From JAUASW01 sp036880965 (GTDB lineage: Bacteria > Pseudomonadota > Gammaproteobacteria > Burkholderiales > Burkholderiaceae_C), in the NCBI RefSeq assembly GCF_036880965.1, contig NZ_JBAJMV010000004.1, forward strand, positions 372,001 to 436,000: a DNA stretch of 64,000 nt, given 5' to 3'. Shown piece after piece: positions 22,989 to 31,943 of the stretch (position 1 is the first letter of the stretch; each line of letters begins with the position of its first letter). Below the pieces are notes generated by a model. The model was not told where the DNA came from and ran no database searches. It saw only the letters and a program-made list of their open reading frames with translations. The position numbers and the translations under genes are program-made.

Positions 22989-24311
22989 TCACAGTTCCCG
23001 CAAGGCCGCCGTCACCGGCAAGCTCGCCGCGCGCACCGCCGGGAACAGGCCGCCGATGAAGCCGATGGCCAAGGCCCACTTGATGCCTTCCCACAAGAGG
23101 CCGGGCGAGACGCTCAGGTTGAAGCTCAGCTTGCCGACCGAGCCGGCCGCCATCGTGGACGCTTCGAAGCCGTTGAACATCGCCCAGGCGATCACGCCCC
23201 CGATGACGCCACCGATCAGCGCCAGCAGCATGGTCTCCAGCATCACCGCCACCACAACCGGCAGGCCGCGGAAGCCGATGGCGCGCAAGGTGGCGATCTC
23301 GCGGGCACGTGCAGCCACGGCCGCAAACATCGTGTTCAGCGCACCGAACACGGCGCCAACGGCCATGATGGCGCCGACGGTGATCCCGATGATGCGCAGC
23401 ATCTTGGTCATCTGCTCCGACTGCTTGGCGAAGAAGTCCAGCGTCGTGTTGGCATCGACCCTCAATTGCGGGTTGGCGGCCAGCGCATCCTTGAAGCCCT
23501 TGAAGGCATCCGCGCTCGTCAGCTTCACGGTGGCCGAGTTGCGGCCACTACCGCGCTGGTAGGCATCGTTCACCACATTGGCATCGGCCCAGAGTTCCGA
23601 CTCCATTGCATCGCCGGAGGCGAACACGCCGACCACGGTCCAGGGCTGGTTGCCGAGCTTGATCGTGCTGCCCACCGTCAGTCCGGTGAACTGGCGCACG
23701 GCGCCCTTGCCGACCACCAGCTCGCGCAGGCCGGGCTGGAAGCGCTTGCCTTCGACGATCTTCAGGTGCGGCCGAACGATGAAGGCCTCGTCGCTGACAC
23801 CGCGCACCTGGGCGCTGCCTTCGTCGCCGGTCTTGCTGCCCTTGACCGGCAGGTTGGCCGCCACCACCGTCTCGGCCGACATCAGCGGCTCGCCCTTCTC
23901 GCCACGCGCGATGCCGGCGGCCTGGCCGATCTGCACCAGGTCTTCGCGGCTCAGGTTCGAGGCCACCTCGGCCGCCGATGCGCCGCGCAGCACGATGGCG
24001 GTGTCCAGGCTGCCCGAGTTGCGCAAGGTCTGCGCATAGCCTTCGGCCATTGCCAGCAAGGCCACCACCACGCCCACCACGCCGGCAATGCCGACGACGA
24101 TGACGGCCGAGGATCCCATGCGCTGGCTCAGGGTGCTGATGCCCACCGAGGCCACCGAACGCGCCTGCGCGCCACTACGCAAAAGGAACAGCCACATCAG
24201 CAGCAGCACCAGCAGGGCGAGAACACCTTGCCAAGGCAGCATCACCCAGCCGGCAAGCACGAGGCCCGTGAGCAGGACGAGGCCAAAGTTTTTGAGGAAT
24301 TTCATGCTCAT
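22989..24311 (-). CDS. MacB/FtsX-type ABC transporter permease (second)
   Basis: This encodes 440 residues. It has two N-terminal hydrophobic segments (LVLLTGLVLAGWVMLPWQGVLALLVLLLMW), then a helix leading into IGISTLSQRMGSSAVIVVGIAGVVGVVVALLAM, a periplasmic MacB_PCD domain (about 100-310), and the FtsX core with three helices (GITVGAIMAVGAVFGALNTM, GLPVVVAVMLETMLLALIGGVIGGVIAW, ALAIGFIGGLFPAVRAA). It should form a heterodimer with the preceding permease, with which it overlaps by four bases (ATGA). An alternative ATG lies two codons in. Confidence 0.88.
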   Translation of the reverse strand: MSMKFLKNFGLVLLTGLVLAGWVMLPWQGVLALLVLLLMWLFLLRSGAQARSVASVGISTLSQRMGSSAVIVVGIAGVVGVVVALLAMAEGYAQTLRNSGSLDTAIVLRGASAAEVASNLSREDLVQIGQAAGIARGEKGEPLMSAETVVAANLPVKGSKTGDEGSAQVRGVSDEAFIVRPHLKIVEGKRFQPGLRELVVGKGAVRQFTGLTVGSTIKLGNQPWTVVGVFASGDAMESELWADANVVNDAYQRGSGRNSATVKLTSADAFKGFKDALAANPQLRVDANTTLDFFAKQSEQMTKMLRIIGITVGAIMAVGAVFGALNTMFAAVAARAREIATLRAIGFRGLPVVVAVMLETMLLALIGGVIGGVIAWAMFNGFEASTMAAGSVGKLSFNLSVSPGLLWEGIKWALAIGFIGGLFPAVRAASLPVTAALREL

Positions 24312-25477
24312 GCCCTCCCGGCCAATGCGTCGGTGATGTTGAGGCGCATCGCTCGCAAGGCCGGCAGCGCACCGACGATGAGACCGAAGACCAGCATCAA
24401 GCCCACACCGATGGCCCAGCTCGCTGCACCCGCAGCCGGCAGATTGAGCGTGCCGCCGCTGGCCGCGCCCACGGCGGGTCCGATCACACTGGCCAAGCCC
24501 AGGCCGACGATGCCGCCCAGCAGCAGCAGGAGCATCGACTCGGCCAGCACCATCGCGAGCACGCTTTCGCCCGAGAAGCCCAGCGTCTTCAGCACCGCGA
24601 TCTCGTTCGTGCGTTCGCGCACCGCCTGCATCATCGTGTTGCCCGACAAGAGCAGGAGCGTGAAGAACACGGCCCCCATGATGGAGGTGACGATCAGGTT
24701 GATGTCGGCCAGCTGCTTCATCCAGGCGGCCGTGGCGGCCTGCTCGGTCAGCGTACGGGTTTCATGGTCGGAGTTGGCCGAGATTGCATCGATGGCCTTG
24801 GCCACGCGGTCGGCCTGGTTCACGTCCTTCACCCGGGTCACGTACCAGCCGGCCTGGCCGCGGTTGTAGGGCGTGGTTTCATCGAAATAGTCCCAGCGCA
24901 GGAGGAACATCTGGTCGTACCAGCCGCCGCTCTTCTTGTCCGACACATGGATCAGGCCGACGATCTTGAAGCTCCAGTTCAGGCTGCCCGACTTGTCCGG
25001 AAAGATCGTCGACTGCATCGGTATCGTGTCGCCCACCTTCCAGCCGAAGCGCTTGGCCAGGCCCTCGCCGACGATGGCGCCGGTCCTGGTTTCTGCGAAG
25101 GCCTTGCGATGCTCGGCCGACACTTCCATCTCTGGATAGATGTCTAGGTAATTGGGCGCCACCGCGAAGCTGAAGACCTGGTTGTGCGGGTCTTGGTAGG
25201 CGCCGCCAAACCAGTTGGCGTAGGTGGTGTCCTTGACGCCGTCCACCTGCGTGATGCGGTTGCTGAGCGACATCGGCAGCAGCTGGATGAAGCTGAGCTT
25301 GGAGCCGGTCTGCAGCCGCGTGGCGCCATTGGCACTCTGGCCCGCCTGGTCGAAGCCGACGCGCACCGCGTCCAGGAGGCCGAACAGGAGGAAAGCCGTG
25401 ATGATGGAGACGAGCGTCAGGAAGGTCCGCAGCTTGCGCCGGAACAGGGCCGCCCAGATGAGGTGGAGGTATTTCAT
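24308..25477 (-). CDS. MacB/FtsX-type ABC transporter permease (first)
   Basis: This encodes 389 residues. The order is a cytoplasmic RRKLRTFLTL start, first membrane helix (VSIITAFLLFGLLDAVRVGF), periplasmic MacB_PCD domain with YANWFGGAYQD and PEMEVS, and FtsX core helices in the last 130 residues (LIVTSIMGAVFFTLLLLSG, MLLLLLGGIVGLGLASVIG, WAIGVGLMLVFGLIVGALPAL). It works with the ATPase 11 bp upstream. Such exporters use a mechanotransmission cycle to move lipids, peptides or small toxins through an adaptor, not across the inner membrane itself. Confidence 0.88.
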   Translation of the reverse strand: MKYLHLIWAALFRRKLRTFLTLVSIITAFLLFGLLDAVRVGFDQAGQSANGATRLQTGSKLSFIQLLPMSLSNRITQVDGVKDTTYANWFGGAYQDPHNQVFSFAVAPNYLDIYPEMEVSAEHRKAFAETRTGAIVGEGLAKRFGWKVGDTIPMQSTIFPDKSGSLNWSFKIVGLIHVSDKKSGGWYDQMFLLRWDYFDETTPYNRGQAGWYVTRVKDVNQADRVAKAIDAISANSDHETRTLTEQAATAAWMKQLADINLIVTSIMGAVFFTLLLLSGNTMMQAVRERTNEIAVLKTLGFSGESVLAMVLAESMLLLLLGGIVGLGLASVIGPAVGAASGGTLNLPAAGAASWAIGVGLMLVFGLIVGALPALRAMRLNITDALAGRA

Positions 25478-25488
25478 CGCGATCCCCT

Positions 25489-26184
25489 TCAGGCGGTGGC
25501 CGCGTCAGCCTCGGTCACGAGCGTGCCCTTGTCGAGGTGCAGCGTGTGGCTCGCCCGCGTGGCGGCCTTGGGGTCGTGCGTGACCATCACAATGGTCTTG
25601 CCGTGCTCGCGGTTGAGCACCTGCAGCAGGGTCAGCACGTCTTCGGCGGATTGGCGGTCCAGGTCACCGGTCGGCTCGTCGCAGACCAGCAGCGTCGGGT
25701 CGGAGACGATGGCCCGCGCAATCGACACGCGCTGCTGCTGGCCGCCCGAGAGCTCGGTCGGCTTGTGGCTGGCACGGTCGGCCAGGCCCACGAGCTGCAA
25801 GGCGATGGAAGCACGCTTCTTGCGCTCTGAGGCCGAGAGCTTGGTGAGCAGGAGCGGCAGCTCCACGTTCTTCTGCGCCGACAGCGTGGGCATCAGGTTG
25901 TAGAACTGGAACACGAAGCCGACCTTGGCGGCCCGCCACTTGGCGAGCTGGGCGCCGCTGAACTTGTCGATGCGCTCGCCGGCCACGGTGATCGAGCCGC
26001 CGCTGGGCGCATCGAGCCCACCCATCAAATTCAGCAAGGTGGTCTTGCCCGAGCCCGAGGGGCCCATCAGCGCGAGGAAGTCGCCCTGAGCCACGTCGAG
26101 GTTGACGCCGTGCAGCACCTCCACCTTCTGCTTGCCGCGGGTGTAGGTCTTGGAGAGGTCGCGGATCTCGATCAGAGTGCTCAT
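25489..26184 (-). CDS. ABC transporter ATP-binding protein (MacB/LolD type)
   Basis: This encodes 231 residues. Walker A is GPSGSGKTTLLN near residue 40, signature LSGGQQQRVSIARAI near 142, Walker B LLVCDEPTGDLD near 165 and the switch His in MVTHDPKA. The FQFYNLMPTLSAQKNVELPLLL segment is typical of the LolD/MacB subfamily. It drives the two FtsX permeases encoded behind it and follows the adaptor gene with two bases between stop and start. Confidence 0.93.
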   Translation of the reverse strand: MSTLIEIRDLSKTYTRGKQKVEVLHGVNLDVAQGDFLALMGPSGSGKTTLLNLMGGLDAPSGGSITVAGERIDKFSGAQLAKWRAAKVGFVFQFYNLMPTLSAQKNVELPLLLTKLSASERKKRASIALQLVGLADRASHKPTELSGGQQQRVSIARAIVSDPTLLVCDEPTGDLDRQSAEDVLTLLQVLNREHGKTIVMVTHDPKAATRASHTLHLDKGTLVTEADAATA

Positions 26185-26186
26185 CG

Positions 26187-27452
26187 TCAGTCCTTGTTCA
26201 TCACGACGTTGGAACCATTCTTCAGCTCAGGCTGCGGCGTGGTGACCACCACCTCGCCCGCCTTCAAGCCTTCGGTGACCAGGCGGAACTTGCCGACATC
26301 GGCACCCAGCTTGACCGTGCGCTGCTGCGCCTTGCCATCGGCCACCACGAACACCGTGTTGGCGCCTTCGCGCTGCACCAGCGCCTCGGGCGGCAGCAGT
26401 ACGCCGGGCACCGGCGCGGCTTGCGCCTTTGCCTTGTCCTTGGTAGCCAGGAAGCTGACGCGCACGCCCATGTCGGGCACCACGCGCTCGTCCTTCTGGT
26501 CGAGCGCCACGCGCACCTTGACGGTCGCCTTGCCGCGGTCTGCACTCGGGATCACGGTCACCACATGGGCCGGGATCTTCCAGTCCGGATAGGCATCGAG
26601 CACGGCGTCGCAAGGCATGCCGGCCTTGACCTGCGCGATGTAGGCCTCGTTCACGTCCACGCCCACTTCGAGCGAATCCATGTCCACGATGGTGCCCACG
26701 CCGGTGCGGGTGAAACCGCCGCCGGCCGACAGCGGCGAGATGATCTCGCCGACCTGGGCGGCGCGCGCGGTGACGATGCCGTCAAACGGTGCGCGCACGG
26801 TGGCGTAATCAAAAGCCACCTTCGCCTGCACCACCTGGGCTTGCGCGGCTTCGGCCTGGCGCTGCGCGGCATCAAGCTGGGCGGCATGGGCCTTCACGGC
26901 CGTGGCCGTCTGCTCCTGGCTCTGGCGGGTCGTCATGCCTTGGGCCAGCAGTTCAGCCTGGCGGCGCGCGTCGGCTTCTGCCTGCGCCAGCTGCGCTCGC
27001 TGTTGAGCAACACCCGCCAGCGCGCTGCGTGCTTGCGCCTCGGCGGCCGCCAGCGACGCCTTCAGGCCGCTGTCGTCCAGGCGGGCCAGGACTTGCCCCT
27101 TCCTGACGCGAAAGCCTTCGTCGATCAGCACCTCGGTGAGCGTGCCGGTGATCTGGGCCGAGACGGTGGCGGAGCGCCGTGCCGTCACATAGCCCGTGGC
27201 CTGGAGCACGACGTCGGCCGAGGGGCCCTGGCCATTGGCGCGGACACTGAGGGTCTGCACCGCCACGGGCTTGTTGCCCGCCAGATACCACCAGGCTGCG
27301 GCGCCGAGCGACGCCAGCAGCACCAGCCCGACGACCAGGCCCCAGACCCATTTGGGCGGGCCGCCGTCGTGATCTTCCCGTTGCGCACCGTCGATGCGCA
27401 GTTCCTTGAGCAGTCCGGTGTCGATGTTCGGCTCCTTGCTGGTGAGGTTCAC
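26187..27452 (-). CDS. HlyD/MacA-type periplasmic adaptor
   Basis: This encodes about 421 residues from the GTG at 27452; the frame is open to 27554, and no strong ribosome site decides between them. A single membrane anchor (VWGLVVGLVLLASLGAAAWWYL) leads into a split lipoyl domain (TLTEVLIDEGFRVRKGQVLARLDD and VRAPFDGIVTARAAQVGEII) interrupted by a long Gln/Ala-rich coiled-coil hairpin. Beta-barrel and membrane-proximal domains follow. It bridges the FtsX permeases to an outer membrane channel such as TolC, which is not in this window. It heads the four-gene operon. The substrate is unknown. Confidence 0.88.
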   Translation of the reverse strand: MNLTSKEPNIDTGLLKELRIDGAQREDHDGGPPKWVWGLVVGLVLLASLGAAAWWYLAGNKPVAVQTLSVRANGQGPSADVVLQATGYVTARRSATVSAQITGTLTEVLIDEGFRVRKGQVLARLDDSGLKASLAAAEAQARSALAGVAQQRAQLAQAEADARRQAELLAQGMTTRQSQEQTATAVKAHAAQLDAAQRQAEAAQAQVVQAKVAFDYATVRAPFDGIVTARAAQVGEIISPLSAGGGFTRTGVGTIVDMDSLEVGVDVNEAYIAQVKAGMPCDAVLDAYPDWKIPAHVVTVIPSADRGKATVKVRVALDQKDERVVPDMGVRVSFLATKDKAKAQAAPVPGVLLPPEALVQREGANTVFVVADGKAQQRTVKLGADVGKFRLVTEGLKAGEVVVTTPQPELKNGSNVVMNKD

Positions 27453-27644
27453 ATGGCTTGATCGACCCGGCCTGGCGCTCCAACACGGGCATTGCCCATC
27501 GGCCAGCGGGGACCAAAAGCTGGCGGATCGTAGCAGGGCCTCCAGGCCCAGCAAGGCTCCGCCAGCGCTGTCTTCAAGGCCAGAAAACCAGGCCCGTCAT
27601 CCCCTCGACGAACGGGAGGGGTCCATTTCGACAAGGCGGTACTT

Positions 27645-29252
27645 TCAGTCGAACAGCCCGGCCGTGTCGGGGCGCTCGCCCGCCGCCCCCGCGAGGTCAT
27701 GGGCCTGGCGGTTGCGCGCGCGCAGCGCCTCGGCCTGGGCTTGCACGGCCGCCACGTCGGCCGGCGACATGCGGTCCAGGTGGCGGACCTGGGCGCCCAG
27801 CCGCGGATGGCGCCGAAAGCGCTCGCGGTGGTGCTGCAGGAAGTCCCAGTAGAGCGTGGTGAATGGGCAAGCCGCCGGCCCCGTGCGCTGACCTGGCGCA
27901 TGGCGGCATTGCGCGCAAAAGCGACCGCTGCTCATGCGCTCGATGTATCGGCCGCTGGCCACATAGGGCTTGCTCGTGATGCCGCCGCCGTCGGCGAACT
28001 GACTCATGCACAGCGTATTGGGCAGCTCGACCCATTCGACTGCATCCACGTAGACGGCCAGGTACCAGGCATGCATCTGAGCCGGCTCCACGCCCAGCAG
28101 CAAGCCGAACAGACCGGTCACCATCAGGCGCTGGATGTGGTGGGCATAGCCGGTCCGCAGTGTTTGCCCGAGCGCATCGGCGAGGCAGGGCAGATCGGTC
28201 TTTCCGGTCCAGTAGAAGGCTGGCAGCGGCTCGTGCGCGGCCAGGGCGTTGGCCGCTGCCAGGCCCGGCATGCGCGTCCAGTAGACCCCGCGCACGAACT
28301 CCCGCCAGCCCAGCACCTGGCGGATGAAGCCCTCGGCGCTTGCCAGCGGCACGCCACCTGCGCGCCAACGGGCTTCGGCAGCGGCCACCACCTCCCTGGG
28401 TTGCAGCAGCCTCAAGTTCATCGCCGCCGAGAGCTGCGAATGCCACAGCACCGGCTCGTCCGGCCACAAGGCATCCTGCCAGCGACCAAAGTCGGGCAGC
28501 CGATGCTGCATGAAGCTGTCGAGCAGGATCAGCGCCTGTGCCCGCGTCACCGGCCAGGTGAAGCTGCCCAGTTCTCCGGGATGCTCCGGGAACTCGCGCG
28601 CCACCAGGGCGAGCACCTCCCGAGTCACTGCATCAGGCTCGAAATGCACAGGTGCCGGTACCGGGCCAGGACCGTGGGGACCAAAGGCCTCGCGGTTCTC
28701 GGCGTCCAGGTTCCAGCGACCACCGACCGGCACGGCTCCGTCCATCAGCACGCCGTGGCTCTGGCGCTGCTCGCGGTAGAAATGCTCCATGCGCAGTGTC
28801 TTGCGCCCCCGCGCATGCTGGGCAAACTCGCGCACCGTGCAGAAGAAGTGGCGGTCTTCCCGCACCTCCAGCGGCAGGCCGAGCCGAGCCGCCTCGGCGC
28901 GCAGCGCGTCCAGCACGCGCCAGTCGCCGGGTGCGGTCATGACCAGGCACTCCGGCCGCAGCCGCTGCACGGCCCGGCGCAGTTCGGCGGCCAGGCTGCC
29001 GGCGTTGCCGGGCTCGTCCAGCTTCACGTAGTGCAGCGGCCGCCCGAGTTCGCGCAGTGTCGTGGCGAAATGGCGCATGGCGGCCAGGAACAGCGCGATC
29101 CGAATGCGGCTGGACCACACATGGGTGGACTCCTCTCGCACCTCGGCCATCCACACGGCGTCGCGGCACGGATCGAAGTCGTCGAAGGCAGACGCTGTCG
29201 CGTCGAGCTGGTCCCCCAGCACGAGCACCAGACGGCGCAGCCGCTCAGCCAT
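27645..29252 (-). CDS. FeS cryptochrome/photolyase-related protein (FeS-BCP, PhrB-like)
   Basis: This encodes 535 residues. The [4Fe-4S] cysteines are Cys356, Cys446, Cys449 and Cys462, with the 3- and 13-residue spacings of Agrobacterium PhrB (C350/C438/C441/C454). The N-terminal domain (LVLVLGDQLDATASAFDDFDP) is the antenna-type Rossmann fold; the C-terminal helical domain has the FAD pocket with TGYAHHIQRLMVTGLFGLLLG, including the His pair placed as in bacterial (6-4) photolyases. It probably repairs UV photoproducts in blue light using FAD, with a ribolumazine as likely antenna. It overlaps DUF2256 by eight bases. Confidence 0.92.
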   Translation of the reverse strand: MAERLRRLVLVLGDQLDATASAFDDFDPCRDAVWMAEVREESTHVWSSRIRIALFLAAMRHFATTLRELGRPLHYVKLDEPGNAGSLAAELRRAVQRLRPECLVMTAPGDWRVLDALRAEAARLGLPLEVREDRHFFCTVREFAQHARGRKTLRMEHFYREQRQSHGVLMDGAVPVGGRWNLDAENREAFGPHGPGPVPAPVHFEPDAVTREVLALVAREFPEHPGELGSFTWPVTRAQALILLDSFMQHRLPDFGRWQDALWPDEPVLWHSQLSAAMNLRLLQPREVVAAAEARWRAGGVPLASAEGFIRQVLGWREFVRGVYWTRMPGLAAANALAAHEPLPAFYWTGKTDLPCLADALGQTLRTGYAHHIQRLMVTGLFGLLLGVEPAQMHAWYLAVYVDAVEWVELPNTLCMSQFADGGGITSKPYVASGRYIERMSSGRFCAQCRHAPGQRTGPAACPFTTLYWDFLQHHRERFRRHPRLGAQVRHLDRMSPADVAAVQAQAEALRARNRQAHDLAGAAGERPDTAGLFD

Positions 29253-29424
29253 CGGCGGCAGGCGCTTGAGCGCTACGCCGGCCGCGGCGACAGGCGTCCG
29301 AGCAATAGCGCACCTGCTCCCAGTTGCGCGCCCAGGCCTTGCGCCAGCTCATGGGCAGGCCGCAATGCTGGCAGGGTTTGCTGGGCAACGACTGCTTGTT
29401 GCCACGGTGTTGAGCGGTCTTCAT
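29245..29424 (-). CDS. DUF2256 zinc-ribbon-like small protein
   Basis: This encodes 59 residues, starting MKTAQHRGNKQSLPSK. Two CxxC/CxxxC pairs (Cys18-x2-Cys21 and Cys41-x3-Cys45) flank the conserved MSWRKAWARNWEQVRYCSDAC block, which suggests a zinc or other metal site. DUF2256 genes travel with FeS cryptochrome-like photolyases in many Proteobacteria, and here the stop lies inside the photolyase start (eight-base overlap), so translation is coupled. The role is unknown; an assembly or partner function for the photolyase is a guess. The lipocalin stop is only 9 bp upstream. Confidence 0.88.
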   Translation of the reverse strand: MKTAQHRGNKQSLPSKPCQHCGLPMSWRKAWARNWEQVRYCSDACRRGRRSAQAPAADG

Positions 29425-29433
29425 CCCAACAGC

Positions 29434-30054
29434 TCACTGCGAGCCGGCCGCCTCCAGCGGCTGCGGATGCGCCACACGCTTGAACTGCTGCGCCGGAAAT
29501 CCCAGGGCCGCCGCCCGTTCGAGCAAGGCCTGCACGCGTGCCTCGGGCAGGTCGGGCTGGCGCGCGAGGATCCACGCGTACTTGCGCCCCGGCTCTCCGA
29601 CCAGCACCTCGCTGTAGGCCTCGTCCAGCGCGAGCACCCAGTAGTCGCCATAGAAGGGCCAGAAGAAGCTCACGCGCAGCTTGGCGTTGCCGCTGCCCGG
29701 CACGATCTTGGCGCGCCCACGGGCCTCGTCGATGCGGCCGTCGGCCTTGCGGCAGCGGTTGAGCACCTGGATGGCATCGCCGTCCACGGTGTAGCGGGCC
29801 TGGGTGTCCGAGACGCACTGGCGCTCGAATCGGTTGGGCAGCAGGGCAATCTCGTACCAGGTACCGGTGTAGCGGCCCAGGTCGACGGCGGGCACCGTGT
29901 CCAGCGGCGCGCCGCTCCCGGCCTGGAGCAGTGGTGCGGCGAATGCCAGGGCGAAGGCGGCCAGCGCCTGCCGGCCGAAGTCGCGAAGGCGGCGCGGGGC
30001 CGGGGACGGGGTCGGGGCCGGGGAGGAATGGCCGGAAGAGCTGGGCTTGTGCAT
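29434..30054 (-). CDS. blc: Lipocalin family protein, Blc-like
   Basis: This encodes 206 residues from ATG 30054, selected for the AGGAAG site and the position of the hydrophobic region. After a Ser/Pro-rich basic lead comes a signal-anchor-like helix (LAAFALAFAAPLLQAG) with no lipobox Cys, so it is probably soluble in the periplasm or anchored by the uncleaved helix. The lipocalin core begins with the hallmark VDLGRYTGTWYEIALLPNRFE, continues through VLNRC, AKIVPGSGNAKLRVSFFWPFYGDYWVLALD, and ends RKYAWILARQPDLPE. Blc binds lysophospholipids and fatty acids. It heads the DUF2256-photolyase operon, a frequent pairing. Confidence 0.9.
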   Translation of the reverse strand: MHKPSSSGHSSPAPTPSPAPRRLRDFGRQALAAFALAFAAPLLQAGSGAPLDTVPAVDLGRYTGTWYEIALLPNRFERQCVSDTQARYTVDGDAIQVLNRCRKADGRIDEARGRAKIVPGSGNAKLRVSFFWPFYGDYWVLALDEAYSEVLVGEPGRKYAWILARQPDLPEARVQALLERAAALGFPAQQFKRVAHPQPLEAAGSQ

Positions 30055-30103
30055 GGTCTTCCTACGGCATTCACAATGCGACGGATCACTCCATCGACAA
30101 ACC

Positions 30104-30658
30104 ATGCCCCTGCGTCTTCGCCCGGCCTTGCGCCTTGCCCTCGTGTTCATCGCCTTCCAGGCAGCCTGGTTCGCCTGCATCCTGGGCGTTGCCAACGGCC
30201 AGCCCTGGCTGGGCGTGGCGGCCGTCATGCTGGTGGTGGGTGTGCAGCTGGGCACCGGCGGCGCGGTGCGGCAGGACGCCCTGCTGGTCGCGCTGGCCAT
30301 CCTGATGGGCCTGCTGTGGGACACGGCGATGCTGCGCCTGGGTGTCGTGGAGTACGCCGCCGCCGGGCCGATCGATGGCCTGGCGCCGGCCTGGATTCTG
30401 GCGCTCTGGGCCCTGCTGGGCGTGAACCTGCGCGAGGCCCTGCATTGGCTGCACGGCCGCTGGTGGCTGGCCGCCGCGGTGGGGGCGGTGTCGGGCGCCC
30501 TGTCCTACCTGGGCGCGATACGGCTGGGTGCAGGCCGGCTGCCCGACGTGGGCCTGGCGCTGGGTGTGCTCGCCCTGGGTTGGGCGGTCATGACGCCGCT
30601 CTTGACCGAGTCGGCCCGCTGGGCCGCCGGGCGCCTCAAGGCAGCGCCGGGCGCCTAG
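30104..30658 (+). CDS. DUF2878 inner membrane protein
   Basis: This encodes 184 residues with about six membrane helices. The N-terminal FIAFQAAWFACILGVANGQPWLG and the central ILMGLLWDTAMLRLGVVEYAAAGPIDGLAPAWILALWALLGVNL are the DUF2878 hallmarks. Function unknown; the family often lies near cyclopropane-fatty-acid or lipid genes and photolyase clusters in Proteobacteria. It is divergent from the lipocalin with 49 bp between starts. Its TAG shares the tetranucleotide CTAG with the stop of the convergent MFS gene. Confidence 0.85.
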   Translation: MPLRLRPALRLALVFIAFQAAWFACILGVANGQPWLGVAAVMLVVGVQLGTGGAVRQDALLVALAILMGLLWDTAMLRLGVVEYAAAGPIDGLAPAWILALWALLGVNLREALHWLHGRWWLAAAVGAVSGALSYLGAIRLGAGRLPDVGLALGVLALGWAVMTPLLTESARWAAGRLKAAPGA

Positions 30659-31905
30659 CGAGCCGCGTACAGATTCGCGTACTTGAATCCGAAATAGAGG
30701 ATGAACGCGTAGCAGGCGGCCGGCAGCAGGAAGGACAGCTGCACGCCCAGTGAGTCGGCCAGCGCCCCCTGCGCGAAAGGCACCAGCGCGCCACCGACGA
30801 TGGCCATGCACAGGATGCCCGAGCCCTGGCCGGTGTGCCGGCCCAGACCGTGGAGCGCCATGCTGAAAATGGTCGGGAACATGATGGAGTTGCACAGGCC
30901 CACGGCCAGGATGGCCCACATCGCCACCGTGCCCGTGCCGAAACAGGCTGCCAGCACCAGCGCGATCGCCACGAGCGAATTGAAGGCCAGCGTCTTGCCG
31001 GGGCTCACCGCCCGCATCACGACAAAGCCGATGAAGCGGCCCACCATGGCACCACCCCAATAGACGCTGACGTAGCCGGCTGCATCGGCGTGCGACAGAC
31101 CGGCGATGTGCGACTCGCCGAGGAAGTTGACCAGGAAGCTGCCGATGCTGACCTCGGCGCCCACGTACAGAAAGATGCCGATGGCGCCCAGCAGCAGGTG
31201 GCGATGTGCAAGGGCCGAGCCTTCAGCCTTGGCAGCCATAGCCGCCGACTCGCTGCCAGCGATTTGCGGCAGCTTGGCGGCCAGGAACAAGACCGCCAGC
31301 AGTGCCAGTGCGCCGGCCAGCGCCAGGTAGGGGCCACGCACGGTGGCCGCATCAGCTGCGGTCATGGTCGAGAGGATCAGCATGCCGCCCACGGCCGGGC
31401 CTATGGTGGTGCCCAGCGAGTTGAAAGCCTGGGTCAGCGTCAGCCGGCTCGAGGCCGTGCGCGCCGGGCCCAGCACCGTCACGTAGGGGTTGGCGGCGAC
31501 CTGCAACACGGTGATGCCCGAGGCCAGCACGAAGAAGGCCAGCAGGAACAGTCCATAGCCGCCCATCGACGCCGGATAGAACAGCGCGCAGCCCAGGGCC
31601 GCGATGAGCAGCCCCGCCACGGCGCCCTTCTGGTAGCCGATGCGGCGTATCAAGGCACCCGCCGGCAGCGAGACGATGAAGTAGGCACCGAAGAAGCAGA
31701 ACTGCACCAGCATCGCCTGCACATAGGTCAGCGTGTAGATCGCCTTCAGATGCGGTATCAGGACGTCGTTCAGCGAGGTGATCAGGCCCCACATGAAGAA
31801 CAGGATCGTGACGATGACGAGGGCGCTGCTGCTGTTGCCGGCGTGCGCTCCGCCTGCCGCGTCCTGCTCTGCGGCAGGCGCGGTCTTGATTGCCATATGG
31901 GCCAT
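30655..31905 (-). CDS. FucP/GluP family sugar:proton symporter (MFS)
   Basis: This encodes 416 residues and about twelve membrane helices. The FucP family signature occurs in the first half: FMWGLITSLNDVLIPHLK (with the conserved Asn-Asp), FGAYFIVSLPAG and LQVAANPYVTVLG. The likely substrate is a hexose, probably mannose or fructose released by the glycosidases of the same operon. It is the last gene of the lacI operon, 38 bp after GH92. A GGAG site precedes the ATG. No periplasmic or signal part is expected. Confidence 0.9.
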   Translation of the reverse strand: MAHMAIKTAPAAEQDAAGGAHAGNSSSALVIVTILFFMWGLITSLNDVLIPHLKAIYTLTYVQAMLVQFCFFGAYFIVSLPAGALIRRIGYQKGAVAGLLIAALGCALFYPASMGGYGLFLLAFFVLASGITVLQVAANPYVTVLGPARTASSRLTLTQAFNSLGTTIGPAVGGMLILSTMTAADAATVRGPYLALAGALALLAVLFLAAKLPQIAGSESAAMAAKAEGSALAHRHLLLGAIGIFLYVGAEVSIGSFLVNFLGESHIAGLSHADAAGYVSVYWGGAMVGRFIGFVVMRAVSPGKTLAFNSLVAIALVLAACFGTGTVAMWAILAVGLCNSIMFPTIFSMALHGLGRHTGQGSGILCMAIVGGALVPFAQGALADSLGVQLSFLLPAACYAFILYFGFKYANLYAAR

Positions 31906-31943
31906 GCTGTCTCCGGGGATCTCTTGGTTTGTTGGCTTGTTCT

